The notes under the pieces were generated by a model. That model was given only the letters and a program-made list of their open reading frames with translations. It had not been told where the DNA came from and made no database searches. A program made the translations under genes and the position numbers. Of a DNA stretch of 57,143 bases, positions 8,839 to 17,150 are shown in pieces (position 1 is the stretch's first letter; the number at the start of each line of letters is the position of its first letter). The DNA is from an uncultured Sphingomonadales bacterium (lineage in GTDB: Bacteria > Pseudomonadota > Alphaproteobacteria > Sphingomonadales > Sphingomonadaceae), in NCBI GenBank assembly GCA_903923465.1, contig CAIXXP010000037.1:1-57143 (forward strand), in the 5' to 3' direction.

Positions 8839-9681
8839 ATGATGCACCCCCGCTATCGCACCGGCCTGTGCTGGGGCACCGCGCCGCAGGCCTCGCTGGT
8901 GGAGCTTGCGCGGCTGGCCGCCGCCCACGGCTTTCAGGCGATCTCGATCACCCCCGGCCAGTTCCGCGATGCCCGCGCCGCCGGGCACAGCGGCGCCTCC
9001 CTGCTGGCGCTGATCGACGATCTCGGGCTGGAGGTCTCGGTTATCGATCCGCTGATGAGCGCCCTGCCCGGCATGCCGGCGCCGCACGAAATCGAGCCGC
9101 GCTTTCGCCATCTGCGCGCCTTTACCGAGGAGGATTGTTTCACCACCGCCGAGGCGCTGCGGGCGCCGACCGTCAATCTCGCCCATTTCCTCGGGCGCCC
9201 TGTGCCGATGGCGCAGATGGTGGATGCCGTCGGCGGCATTGCCGGGCGCGCCCGCCAGCGCGGCCTGAGCCTGTCGCTGGAGTTCATCCCCGGCACCGGC
9301 ATTCCCGATCTGCCGACGGCGCTGGCCATTGTCGCGCAGGTCGGGGCCGGCAATCTCGGGGTGATGCTGGATGTCTGGCACCTTGCCCGCTCGGGCGGTC
9401 TGACCATCGAGCTGGCGACGCTGCCCCCCGGCGTGATCACCGCCTTCCAGCTCAACGACCGCCGCGAGCCCCCGCCGGGCGAGACCTATGTGCCGCTGGC
9501 CGGCCGCCTGCCACCGGGCGAGGGCGAACTGCCGCTGGTGAGCATCCTGAACGCCGTGCTGGCCGCCAACCCCGCGCTCAACATCGGGCTCGAGGTCTTT
9601 ACCGCCGAGGCTGGCCCGGCCGACGAGTTCGTCGCCCATGTCGCACAGGCAACCCGCGCCCTGCTGGCCGAACTAGACTGA
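8839..9681 (+). CDS. Sugar phosphate isomerase/epimerase-like TIM-barrel protein
   Basis: A 280-aa product of the xylose isomerase-like TIM-barrel family (AP endonuclease 2 superfamily). Typical segments are SLEFIPGTGIPDLPTALAIV, LGVMLDVWHLARSGG (metal-site Asp/His region) and NIGLEVFTAE. The ATG at 8839 follows an AGGAGA ribosome-binding site by eight bases; the TTG at 8809 given by the track is less likely. It is divergent from modA. The substrate is unknown. It could be an accessory catabolic enzyme for the neighbouring island, but it is separated from it by a convergent junction. Confidence 0.8.
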   Translation: MMHPRYRTGLCWGTAPQASLVELARLAAAHGFQAISITPGQFRDARAAGHSGASLLALIDDLGLEVSVIDPLMSALPGMPAPHEIEPRFRHLRAFTEEDCFTTAEALRAPTVNLAHFLGRPVPMAQMVDAVGGIAGRARQRGLSLSLEFIPGTGIPDLPTALAIVAQVGAGNLGVMLDVWHLARSGGLTIELATLPPGVITAFQLNDRREPPPGETYVPLAGRLPPGEGELPLVSILNAVLAANPALNIGLEVFTAEAGPADEFVAHVAQATRALLAELD

Positions 9682-9708
9682 AGCCGGGCTCGGGCCGCGT
9701 GCTCAGGC

Positions 9709-10851
9709 CTACCGCTTCAGCACGGTAATCGCGCAATTGCCGCCCGCGCCAATCACATGGGCGAGGCCCACCTTGGCGCCTTCCACCTGCCGGGCCCCGG
9801 CCCGACCGCGCAACTGGCTGACAAGCTCGAAGATCTGCCCGACATGCGAGGCGCCCACCGGCTCGCCCTTGCTGATCAGCCCGCCGCTGGTGTTCACCGG
9901 AATCCGCCCGCCGATCTGGGTGTCGCCATCGTCGACCAGCCGGCCACCCTCGCCGATGGGGCACAGGCCGATGTGCTCATAGGCTTCCAGCTCGCAGAAG
10001 GCGTCGGTATCCTGCACCTCCATCACGTCCACGTCTTCGGGGCCGATGCCGGCCTGGGCATAGACCTCGGCGGCGGTCAGCTGGGTGACATGCGGGTTCG
10101 TCACTTTCGCGCTCTGGGTATACAACGGCACGCTGAAGTGGGTGTAGAGCGCCACCTTGTGCGAACAGCCCGCCACCTCGATCGGCGCATCGCTATATTT
10201 ATGCGCGACATCACCTGAGCACAGCACGATCGCCGCCGCGCCTTCATTGGGTGCGCAAATCGACAGCAGATTGATCGGATCGTTCACCAGCGGCGAATTC
10301 AGCACCTGCTCCAGGCTGAACTCCTTCTGATACATCGCATAGGGATTGTGCACGGAGTTCTTGTGGTTCTTCACCGAGATCCTGGCGATCTGCTCCACCG
10401 TGGTGCCATGCTCATACATGTGGCGGCGGGCGCGGATGGCCCAGGGAATGGGGTTTTGCGACAGGCCGGTCGCAATCTGCCAATCCTCATAGAGCTGGCG
10501 CGGGTCCATGAAGCCGCGCGGCATTTTCTCCACGCCCAGCACCATGGCGGTGTCCTTCGCGCCGCTGCCGATGGCCATGCAGGCCTGGGCGAGTGCCGCG
10601 CCACCGCTGGCGCAGGCCGCCTCGACGTCGATGATGGAAATGCCGGTGCGGCCCAGCTGGCCCAGCACACGCAGGCCGGTGGTGGCCGGCAGGTACATCC
10701 GCCCGCAATAGGCCTGCTGCACATCGCGCCAGGGCATATTGGCATCGGCCAGTGCCATACTCGCCGCCTCCAGCCCCATCTGCGTATAGGGCTTGTCCTC
10801 GAAGCGGCCGAATTTGTGGATGCCCACGCCGACGATATAAACGGGCCGCAT
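9709..10851 (-). CDS. Thiolase-like protein (SCP-x/Ltp family), possible retro-aldolase
   Basis: A 380-aa thiolase-fold protein of the SCP-x/lipid-transfer type. It keeps an N-terminal Cys (EAACASGG, C80), but the usual GHP of the histidine loop reads GEPVGAS (SKGEPVGASH), so the thiolase base is replaced by Glu. Its start overlaps the stop of a DUF35/OB-fold gene (ATGA), the arrangement of Ltp2-ChsH2-type aldolases that release a C2-C3 acyl-CoA from a tertiary alcohol intermediate. Inference: a retro-aldolase or non-classical thiolase in side-chain removal. A conventional 3-ketoacyl-CoA thiolase is the alternative. Confidence 0.82.
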   Translation of the reverse strand: MRPVYIVGVGIHKFGRFEDKPYTQMGLEAASMALADANMPWRDVQQAYCGRMYLPATTGLRVLGQLGRTGISIIDVEAACASGGAALAQACMAIGSGAKDTAMVLGVEKMPRGFMDPRQLYEDWQIATGLSQNPIPWAIRARRHMYEHGTTVEQIARISVKNHKNSVHNPYAMYQKEFSLEQVLNSPLVNDPINLLSICAPNEGAAAIVLCSGDVAHKYSDAPIEVAGCSHKVALYTHFSVPLYTQSAKVTNPHVTQLTAAEVYAQAGIGPEDVDVMEVQDTDAFCELEAYEHIGLCPIGEGGRLVDDGDTQIGGRIPVNTSGGLISKGEPVGASHVGQIFELVSQLRGRAGARQVEGAKVGLAHVIGAGGNCAITVLKR

Positions 10852-11315
10852 CAGCGTGCCTCCTCATCAACAGGGCGGAAGCGATAGGACAGCACCGGCT
10901 GCCCTGTCTCGTCGCGGTAGAGTTCGTAGATGTCGAGCTGCATCGGCATGCCCACTTGCGGGGCATCCAGCGGGCAATCCAGCACCGAGAGCACGCGAAT
11001 GCCCTCGGGCAGTTCCACCAGCCCCACCGGGAAGGGCACGAAGGGCCCCTCTCCCGCTTTATCGCCCCCCTTGTAGTCACCAGGCGGCCGATTGCGCACA
11101 ATGGTATAGCTATACAGTTCACCCTCGCGCGACAGGGTGGTGGGCGTCAGTGCGGTCGATTGGCAATTGGGGCAGGCCGGAACCGAACCCAGCGAGACCT
11201 CGCCGCATTCTCCGCAGACCGTGCCCGCCAGCGCGATATCGGCCAGCGGCCCTTCCCGGCTGGAAAAGAAATCGTCCCTGACGGTAGCGAATTGCGCCTG
11301 CGTGATGTTCATCAT
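10851..11315 (-). CDS. DUF35 OB-fold protein with rubredoxin-like zinc ribbon
   Basis: A 154-aa acyl-CoA-associated OB-fold protein. The N-terminal zinc ribbon is intact (CGECG then CPNC), followed by an OB-fold with SYTIVRNRPP and GLVELPEGIRVLSVL. Proteins of this family form obligate complexes with thiolase-like aldolases (ChsH2 with Ltp2). The stop codon overlaps the ATG of the thiolase-like gene. The start at 11315 (MMNITQ) follows GGGAGAGGGG; the track's upstream start lacks a site. Confidence 0.88.
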   Translation of the reverse strand: MMNITQAQFATVRDDFFSSREGPLADIALAGTVCGECGEVSLGSVPACPNCQSTALTPTTLSREGELYSYTIVRNRPPGDYKGGDKAGEGPFVPFPVGLVELPEGIRVLSVLDCPLDAPQVGMPMQLDIYELYRDETGQPVLSYRFRPVDEEAR

Positions 11316-11387
11316 GGCCCCTCTCCCGCCGCGCCAGTGGCCCAGAGCGGTTGTCATTTCTGCCGCTTGTGGTGCTGGCCACGCGGT

Positions 11388-11404
11388 GGCTTGTCAAGCA
11401 AGCC
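11388..11404. promoter_or_regulatory. Inverted repeat in divergent promoter region
   Basis: GGCTTG-TCAAG-CAAGCC is a 6-bp inverted repeat in the 237-bp gap between the DUF35/thiolase-like operon and the divergent racemase gene. It is a candidate regulator site. The 9-mer GTCAAGCAA inside it recurs at 17122 upstream of another thiolase-like gene, which may be chance. Confidence 0.3.
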
Positions 11405-11552
11405 GGGGCCCGGCGCCCAAGTGATCACACCCGTGGAGCGTGGCGTCGCTGCCCGCGTCGCGCCTGTCGCCACCGCGGCGTGGGGCTTGCGGGCGGGCGG
11501 GCGTGGTGGCAGGGCCGTCGGGTTTACGCATGTCAGGCAGAGAGGGAAAGCC

Positions 11553-12665
11553 ATGACTCAGCCCGCCAAAACGCCAACCGACGGCACCACGGCCAGCGGG
11601 CCGCTGGCGGGCCTGCGCGTGGTCGAGTTCACCAGCATCGGCCCCGGCCCCTATGCCGCGATGCTGCTGTCCGATCTGGGTGCCGATGTGCTGCGCATCG
11701 ACCGCGCAGGCGGCAACGGCTGGCCCAACCCCATCGCCGATCGCGGCCGCGCCACCGCCACCATCGACATCCGGACCGAGGAAGGCCGCGCCTACTGCCT
11801 CGCGGCCACCGCCGGGGCCGATGTGGTGATCGAGGGCATGCGTCCGGGGGTGATGGAGCGGCTGGGGCTGGGGCCTGATGTCCTGTGCGGGCAAAATCCC
11901 CGCCTTATCTATGGCCGCATCACTGGCTGGGGGCAGGACGGCCCGTTGGCGAACCGCGCCGGGCATGACATCAACTTCGTCGCCCTTTCCGGCGCGCTGG
12001 CCGCCATGGGCCGCCCGGGAGAGCCGGCCTCGCTGCCGCTGAACCTTGTGGGAGATTTTGGCGGCGGCACCATGTTCCTGGTCTTCGGCATCCTCGCCGC
12101 CCTGTGGGAGCGGGAACGATCCGGCCGGGGGCAGGTCGTCGATGCGGCGATTGTCGATGGCGTGGCCTCGCTGATGGGCTTCTTCACCGGCCTTGCCCCC
12201 TTCGGCCACATTTCGCTCGACCGGGCGGAGAATATTCTTGGTGGTGCCGCACCCTACTACCGCTGCTATCTCTGCGCCGATGGGCGCGAGATCGCCGTCG
12301 GCCCGCTGGAGCCGCAGTTCTATGCGGAATTGATGACCCGGCTGGGCCTCGTGGAATTCATCACCTGCCAGAACGACCGCAGCCGCTGGCCGGAGCTGGC
12401 CGGGGCGCTCGCCCGCACCTTCGCCGGCAAACCGCGCCAGCACTGGGTCGATCTGTTCGAAGGTTCCGATGCCTGTGTCGCGCCCGTGCTCGATGCCGCC
12501 GAGGCACCGTCCCATCCCCATATGCTGGCGCGGGGCGTCTGGCAGCAGCGCGATGGCATCTCCCAGCCGGCCCCGGCACCGCGCTTCTCGCGGACCCCCG
12601 GCGGCGCCCGGCCCGCGCAGGACGCGGCGGAGATGCTGGAGGCCTGGCGGCAAAAAGGCCGATAG
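11553..12665 (+). CDS. Alpha-methylacyl-CoA racemase (CaiB/BaiF fold)
   Basis: A 370-aa class III CoA-transferase-fold protein of the racemase (AMACR/MCR) branch. Racemase-specific residues are present: His in AGHDINFVALSG (H138), Asp in NLVGDFGGG (D168) and Glu in VGPLEPQFY, where true CoA-transferases use a single Asp nucleophile. It would interconvert 2R/2S methyl-branched acyl-CoAs so that S-specific acyl-CoA dehydrogenases can act, as in sterol and isoprenoid side-chain degradation. The ATG at 11553 follows AGAGGGAAAG; the track start 800 bp upstream is a frame extension. It heads a short operon with the thiolase 55 bp downstream. Confidence 0.9.
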   Translation: MTQPAKTPTDGTTASGPLAGLRVVEFTSIGPGPYAAMLLSDLGADVLRIDRAGGNGWPNPIADRGRATATIDIRTEEGRAYCLAATAGADVVIEGMRPGVMERLGLGPDVLCGQNPRLIYGRITGWGQDGPLANRAGHDINFVALSGALAAMGRPGEPASLPLNLVGDFGGGTMFLVFGILAALWERERSGRGQVVDAAIVDGVASLMGFFTGLAPFGHISLDRAENILGGAAPYYRCYLCADGREIAVGPLEPQFYAELMTRLGLVEFITCQNDRSRWPELAGALARTFAGKPRQHWVDLFEGSDACVAPVLDAAEAPSHPHMLARGVWQQRDGISQPAPAPRFSRTPGGARPAQDAAEMLEAWRQKGR

Positions 12666-12720
12666 ACTTTGTCCCTCAGCTGCGGCACCAGCAGCAGCAA
12701 CATAAGATGAGAGGTGATGT

Positions 12721-13926
12721 ATGCGCGAAGCCGTTATCGTTTCCACCGCCCGGACCGGCGTTGCCAAGGCCTTTCGCGGCGCCCTCAATGATACGGATGC
12801 GCCGGTGCTGATCGGCCATGTGGTGCAGGCCGCCGTTGATCGCGCCGGTATCGATCCGGCCCGCATAGACGACATCGTGGCGGGCGCCGCGGTGCAATCG
12901 GGCACGCAGGGTGGCAATATGGGCCGGCAAGCGGTCTTCGCCTCCAGCCTGCCGCTCAGCGTGCCGGGCGCTTCGGTTGATCGCAAATGCGCCTCCAGCC
13001 TCACGGCGCTGGCCGAAATCGCGCGGGGCATCATTGCCGGCGATCTTGATGTTGGCGTGGCCGCCGGCGTGGAGTCGGTCTCGCTCACCGCGAAGAACAA
13101 CGCCGCGCTCACGCGCCTGCAGTGCGATGCGGTGCGCGAGCGCGTGCCCCACGCCTATATGGCGATGATCGAGACCGCCGAGGTGGTGGCCGAGCGCTAT
13201 CATGTCAGCCGCGAGGCGCAGGATGAATTCGCCGCCGAGAGCCATGCCCGCGCCGCCGCCGCCGCCGCCGCCGGGCGCACAGCCGAGGAGATCGTGCCGA
13301 TCACCGTGCGCCGCGCCATCGTCGAGAAGGACGGCTCGGTCTCGGGCCACGAGGAAGTGACGCTCTCCACCGACGAGGGCATCCGCCCCGGCACCACCGT
13401 GGAGGCCCTGGCCAAGCTGCCGCCGGTGTGGCGCGATGGTGAGATCGTCAAGCAGGGCCGTTTCGTCACCGCCGGCAACGCCAGCCAGCTCTCCGATGGC
13501 GCCTCGGCGCAGGTGCTGGTCGAACGCTCCATTGCCGAGCGCGAGGGCCTGCCGATCCTCGGCGTGTTCCGGGGCTTTCAGGCCGCCGGCTGCCTGCCGG
13601 AGGAAATGGGCATCGGCCCGGTATTCGCCATCCCCAAGCTGCTGAAGCGCGCAGGGCTTTCGGTGGACGATATCGGCCTGTGGGAACTGAACGAGGCCTT
13701 CGCCAGCCAGGCGCTCTATTGCCGCGACTTCCTCGGCATCGACCCGGCCAGGATCAATGTCGATGGCGGCGCCATCGCGCTGGGCCATCCCTTCGGCATG
13801 ACCGGCAGCCGCCTGGCCGGCCACGCGCTGATCGAGGCGCGCCGTCGCGGCGTGCGCTATGCGGTGGTCTCGATGTGCGTGGCCGGCGGCATGGGGGCAG
13901 CGGGCCTGTTCGAAATCCCCGCCTGA
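12721..13926 (+). CDS. Acetyl-CoA acyltransferase (thiolase)
   Basis: A 401-aa canonical degradative thiolase. All catalytic parts are present: nucleophilic Cys in DRKCASSL (C90), NEAFA, the His loop [14 protein letters not shown] and the C-terminal Cys in [14 protein letters not shown]. It would cleave 3-ketoacyl-CoA to acetyl- or propionyl-CoA. It lies directly after the racemase gene, so it likely serves the same branched-chain pathway. It ends in a palindromic terminator shared with the convergent IclR gene. Confidence 0.95.
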   Translation: MREAVIVSTARTGVAKAFRGALNDTDAPVLIGHVVQAAVDRAGIDPARIDDIVAGAAVQSGTQGGNMGRQAVFASSLPLSVPGASVDRKCASSLTALAEIARGIIAGDLDVGVAAGVESVSLTAKNNAALTRLQCDAVRERVPHAYMAMIETAEVVAERYHVSREAQDEFAAESHARAAAAAAAGRTAEEIVPITVRRAIVEKDGSVSGHEEVTLSTDEGIRPGTTVEALAKLPPVWRDGEIVKQGRFVTAGNASQLSDGASAQVLVERSIAEREGLPILGVFRGFQAAGCLPEEMGIGPVFAIPKLLKRAGLSVDDIGLWELNEAFASQALYCRDFLGIDPARINVDGGAIALGHPFGMTGSRLAGHALIEARRRGVRYAVVSMCVAGGMGAAGLFEIPA

Positions 13927-13975
13927 GGCCATTGGCCGCCGCGAACCGGGCCCACGCCCGGTCGCGGTGGCCTCA
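13924..13975. terminator. Bidirectional terminator containing both stop codons
   Basis: The convergent thiolase and IclR genes are separated by a long palindrome: outer arms TGAGGCCA / TGGCCTCA and inner arms CCGCGAACCGGGC / GCCCGGTCGCGG around a 4-nt loop. The TGA stop of each gene is the first codon of its own outer arm. Confidence 0.75.
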
Positions 13976-14815
13976 GCTTTCCGCCGCCCGCCCCGCGGCC
14001 GGCGGCGCAGACCGGCCCTCGCCATAGGTGGCGGCGATAACGTCCAGCAGATAGCCGGCAAACTCCTGCTCGCGGCTGCGGATGACATCGCTGAAGCCGG
14101 CAATTCCCAAAACCAGCGCGTTGTCGGCATCGTCGCCGGGCAAGGGCGCGGCAATGATCCCGCCGCCCTGCGTGTAAAGATCATGGGTGAGCGCATAGCC
14201 CTGCTGGCGTACCACCGCGAGGTTCTGGAACAGATCGGCCGAACGCACGATCGGCTGCCCGGGCCCGGCTTCCGCATTGGCGCGGGTGAGGATCTTGCGC
14301 ACTTCCTCGTCCCGCAGCCGCGCCAGCAGCGCATAGCCCGCGCCGGACAGCACCAGCGGCCGGGCCGTGCCCACCACGATGTGAAAATGCACCGGCGTGG
14401 TGGCCTGCAGCACATGGATATACTGCACCTGCATGCCATTCCGGCTGGCCAGCACGATGGTATTGGCGGTCTTCTCGCTCAGCGCGCGCATCATGGCCAT
14501 GACCTTGCCGTCCGAAAAGAACTGGTCGCTGACCCAGCTGCCGATAAAGGCGGTGCGGTTGGAGAGGATGTAGGTCCGCTTGAACGGGTCGTAATTCAGA
14601 TAGCCATAGCTCGCCAGGCTCTTGAGCAGGGCCGAGGTGCTGGACTGCGGATAGCCAAGCTCCTCGGCGATTTCCATGACCGAGGCCGGCGCCTGCCTGT
14701 CGTCGAAATACTCGAAGATCTCCACCACGCGCCGGGCGGACTTGACGGTGCTGGAGGTGACATTCAGCCGGTCGCTGATGCGCAAATTGTCTTGCGGACG
14801 CAACTTCCGGGGCAT
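13973..14815 (-). CDS. IclR-family transcriptional regulator
   Basis: A 280-aa regulator with an N-terminal winged helix (SARRVVEIFEYF; VMEIAEELGYPQSSTSALLKSL) and a C-terminal GAF-like effector domain (VLSGAGYALLARLRDEEV; LTRANAEAG). The ATG at 14815 follows TTGAGG; an in-frame start 69 bp upstream is possible. It lies downstream of the MaoC and acyl-CoA dehydrogenase genes on the same strand, and so likely controls part of the island in response to a pathway acid or CoA ester. The effector is unknown. Confidence 0.9.
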   Translation of the reverse strand: MPRKLRPQDNLRISDRLNVTSSTVKSARRVVEIFEYFDDRQAPASVMEIAEELGYPQSSTSALLKSLASYGYLNYDPFKRTYILSNRTAFIGSWVSDQFFSDGKVMAMMRALSEKTANTIVLASRNGMQVQYIHVLQATTPVHFHIVVGTARPLVLSGAGYALLARLRDEEVRKILTRANAEAGPGQPIVRSADLFQNLAVVRQQGYALTHDLYTQGGGIIAAPLPGDDADNALVLGIAGFSDVIRSREQEFAGYLLDVIAATYGEGRSAPPAAGRAAES

Positions 14816-14956
14816 GTCCTCAATCTCCAAAAATCGGCCAGCATACGGCACAGCCCGCAAGGCCTGCCGCACCTGTGCCACCATCGGCCCTCACACTATC
14901 CGCCCGGGCACGCCAACGCCGCCCGCCGCAATTTTCACCGCCCTTTGCCGCGCCGG

Positions 14957-15802
14957 TCAAACCAGGCGCGCCCGGCCCATATCCAGCACGACGGCATCGC
15001 GCGCGGGCACGCGGGCGCGGAAAGCGACTTCCTCGCCCTCGTCCCACACATCCACGGTAATCGTCTCGCCGGGGTACACCGGCTTCGAGAAGCGGGTTTC
15101 GATCGAGACCAGCTCCCGCCCGGGAAACAGGCGCCACAAGGCGAGGCCAGTCGCGCCATAGCTGCCCAGCCCATGCGAGATGGGCCGCGGGAAGCCGGAC
15201 TCTACGGCCACCTGCGGGTCGGCATGCAGCGGGTTGCGATCGTGATTGAGGCGGTAGAGCAAGGCCATGTTGGGCCGCGTGGCGATTTTGGCATTAAGAT
15301 CGGGCGCCCGGTCGGGCACGGGGCGAAAGCTGCGCGGCGGCGGGGTGACCTGGCCAAAACCGCCATCGGCCCGGCAGAAGACGCCCCCTTCGGCGCGCGA
15401 CAGCAGCTTGCCCGAAGCCTTGTCGTGGATTTCCCGCGTCGTGGTGACAATGGCGCCCTTGTCGCCCTTGTCCTCCAGATGGGTGATGATGTCGCGCGCC
15501 ACCAGCACCTTGCCAAGCTCCGGCTCAGCAAACACTTCGAGGCGCTGCGAGCCATGCACGATCATCGTGTAGGTCACGCCGAACTCGGGCCGCGCCAGCC
15601 AGTCCTCGCCATTGCCGGTGACCACCGCCATCATGGGGAACACCTTCAGCCCCTTCTCATAGGTATAGGCCAGCTCGACGGGATCCAGCGGATCCTCGCT
15701 CATCCCGATGGAGAGGGCATAGAGCATCACGTCCTTGTCGGTGAGCGTGAACTCGACGACAGGCGTTTGATAGTTCAGCAGAAGATCAGCGTTCAGCGGC
15801 AT
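14957..15802 (-). CDS. MaoC-type 2-enoyl-CoA hydratase (double hot-dog)
   Basis: A 281-aa R-specific enoyl-CoA hydratase 2 like the hydratase part of peroxisomal MFE-2. The C-terminal hot-dog carries the catalytic motif YRLNHDRNPLHADP followed by GFPRPISHGLGSYG (Asp/His dyad); the N-terminal hot-dog is the non-catalytic lid (VDPVELAYTYE-like region, FPMMAVV). It hydrates bulky trans-2-enoyl-CoAs. The start at 15802 (MPLNADLLL) is chosen over the TTG at 15841. It lies 55 bp after the acyl-CoA dehydrogenase gene, so consecutive beta-oxidation steps are encoded together. Confidence 0.92.
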   Translation of the reverse strand: MPLNADLLLNYQTPVVEFTLTDKDVMLYALSIGMSEDPLDPVELAYTYEKGLKVFPMMAVVTGNGEDWLARPEFGVTYTMIVHGSQRLEVFAEPELGKVLVARDIITHLEDKGDKGAIVTTTREIHDKASGKLLSRAEGGVFCRADGGFGQVTPPPRSFRPVPDRAPDLNAKIATRPNMALLYRLNHDRNPLHADPQVAVESGFPRPISHGLGSYGATGLALWRLFPGRELVSIETRFSKPVYPGETITVDVWDEGEEVAFRARVPARDAVVLDMGRARLV

Positions 15803-15857
15803 GGCGTGTCTCGCATCTGTGAATGAATCGGGCAGTTCCAAGGCATCGGGCGGGCTA

Positions 15858-17018
15858 TCAGCTGCGCGGCAGGCGCATCATGTTGGCCACGTTGTTTCTC
15901 TGGATGGCGGTGGAGCCGCCGAAGATCGGTAGCACCATGGCATCGCGCACATAGCGCTCCATGTCGAAATCGTCGGAATAGCCATAGGCACCCATCACCT
16001 GCTGGCACTGGATGACGATGTCGCGGATGGTCTCGGACAGGTAGAGCTTGGTCATCGAGGTCTGGAGCGCGCTGGGCTCGCCGCGCTCCAGCATGCCGAT
16101 CGATTCCTTCATCATCACCCGGCAGGTCTGCAGCTTGGTCTGCACATCGGCCAGCGTGTGGCGCACCGCCTGATGGCCGCAGATGCGCATGCCGAACTGC
16201 ACGCGCTCCTGCGAATAGTTCCACGCCGCCTCCACCGCCGCCTCGCCAAGGCCCATGGCCAGCGCGCAGGGGCTCAACTTCTCCACCTCCAGCGTGGGGC
16301 CGGCCAGCTGCGACCAGCCCTGGTTCAATTTCTCCGGCCCGCCGAGGATATTCTCGATCGGCACCTCGACGTCCTCGAACACCACATCATTGGTGGGGAT
16401 GCCGCGCATGCCCATGGTGCCGGTGGAGGTGGTCGACACACCCTTGGTGGTGCGCGGGATGATGACGAAGGACAGGTTCTTGTATCGGTTTTCCACCGGG
16501 CCGCTGCGCACCAGCGTATAGATGGAATCGCAGATTTCCGCGCCGGTGCACCAGCGCTTGGCGCCGTTGATGATAACCTTGTCGCCGCGAATTTCGGCGC
16601 GGGTTTCCACCGAGGCGAGATCGCCGCCGACATTGGGCTCCGACAGGCCGAGGGCGAACATCATCGTGCCAGCCGCCACGCCCGGCAGATATTTGCGCTT
16701 CTGCGCCTCGGACCCCTGCTCGCCGATGTTGAGGCCGCAATAGTTGGTGCAATGCACCAGCAGGCCGGCCAGAATCGTGCTGCGCTTGCCGATCTCCTGC
16801 ATCACCATCAGCAGCGCGTTGATGTCGCGCCCGAGGCCGCCGTATTCCTCGTCCACCGCCAGGGCGGTGATGCCCAGCTCGCCGAAACGGGCCAGCAGCT
16901 CGGGCGGAAGATAGTCGGCCCTGTCCCACCCACGCACCACTTCTGGCGGGGCGATTTCGTCGAGCAGGGCGCGCAGGCTCTCGCGCAGCATCGCCAGCTC
17001 TTCGGAGTTCATCGCCAT
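15858..17018 (-). CDS. Acyl-CoA dehydrogenase (isovaleryl-CoA dehydrogenase-like)
   Basis: A 386-aa FAD-dependent acyl-CoA dehydrogenase. It has GLSEPNVGGD, RWCTGAEICD, QERVQFG (FAD-binding Arg region) and a C-terminal FGGSTAIQRNNVA. The C-terminal Glu of MCAD-type enzymes is Gly; a Glu in LEVEKLSPCALAMG aligns with the helix-G base of isovaleryl-CoA dehydrogenase, which suits branched substrates. Unlike the paired enzymes further on, it has both Glu and RxQFG and so can be homomeric. The start at 17018 (MAMNSEEL) follows GGGAGA; the 865-aa track ORF is an extension. A CTAAC/GTTAG operator lies 33 bp upstream. Confidence 0.93.
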   Translation of the reverse strand: MAMNSEELAMLRESLRALLDEIAPPEVVRGWDRADYLPPELLARFGELGITALAVDEEYGGLGRDINALLMVMQEIGKRSTILAGLLVHCTNYCGLNIGEQGSEAQKRKYLPGVAAGTMMFALGLSEPNVGGDLASVETRAEIRGDKVIINGAKRWCTGAEICDSIYTLVRSGPVENRYKNLSFVIIPRTTKGVSTTSTGTMGMRGIPTNDVVFEDVEVPIENILGGPEKLNQGWSQLAGPTLEVEKLSPCALAMGLGEAAVEAAWNYSQERVQFGMRICGHQAVRHTLADVQTKLQTCRVMMKESIGMLERGEPSALQTSMTKLYLSETIRDIVIQCQQVMGAYGYSDDFDMERYVRDAMVLPIFGGSTAIQRNNVANMMRLPRS

Positions 17019-17050
17019 AAACCGGTCTCCCACATATATGCTGAGATTGC

Positions 17051-17068
17051 CCCTAACGCATGTTAGGG
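17051..17068. promoter_or_regulatory. Perfect CCCTAAC-N4-GTTAGGG operator
   Basis: An 18-bp interrupted palindrome in the 132-bp divergent region between the acyl-CoA dehydrogenase and the thiolase-like gene. On the minus strand TTGACG lies immediately upstream, so binding would overlap the promoter. The core CTAAC-N4-GTTAG recurs at 31615 beside the TetR-type gene. The size and symmetry suit a TetR dimer; assignment to that regulator is inference. Confidence 0.65.
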
Positions 17069-17150
17069 TTGCGTCAACACGGTGCCTCACATAGCACATA
17101 TCTGAAGCCTGCCCTGCGGGCGTCAAGCAACTTGAGCTTTGGAGAGTGAG

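Noticed and set aside
10752-11552. N-terminal extension of the racemase frame
   Set aside because: It overlaps the divergent DUF35 gene; a good ribosome-binding site and the family start are at 11553.
11393-17130. GTCAAGCAA 9-mer upstream of the racemase and a thiolase-like gene
   Set aside because: Only nine shared bases in different symmetry contexts; likely chance, so not called as a common operator.
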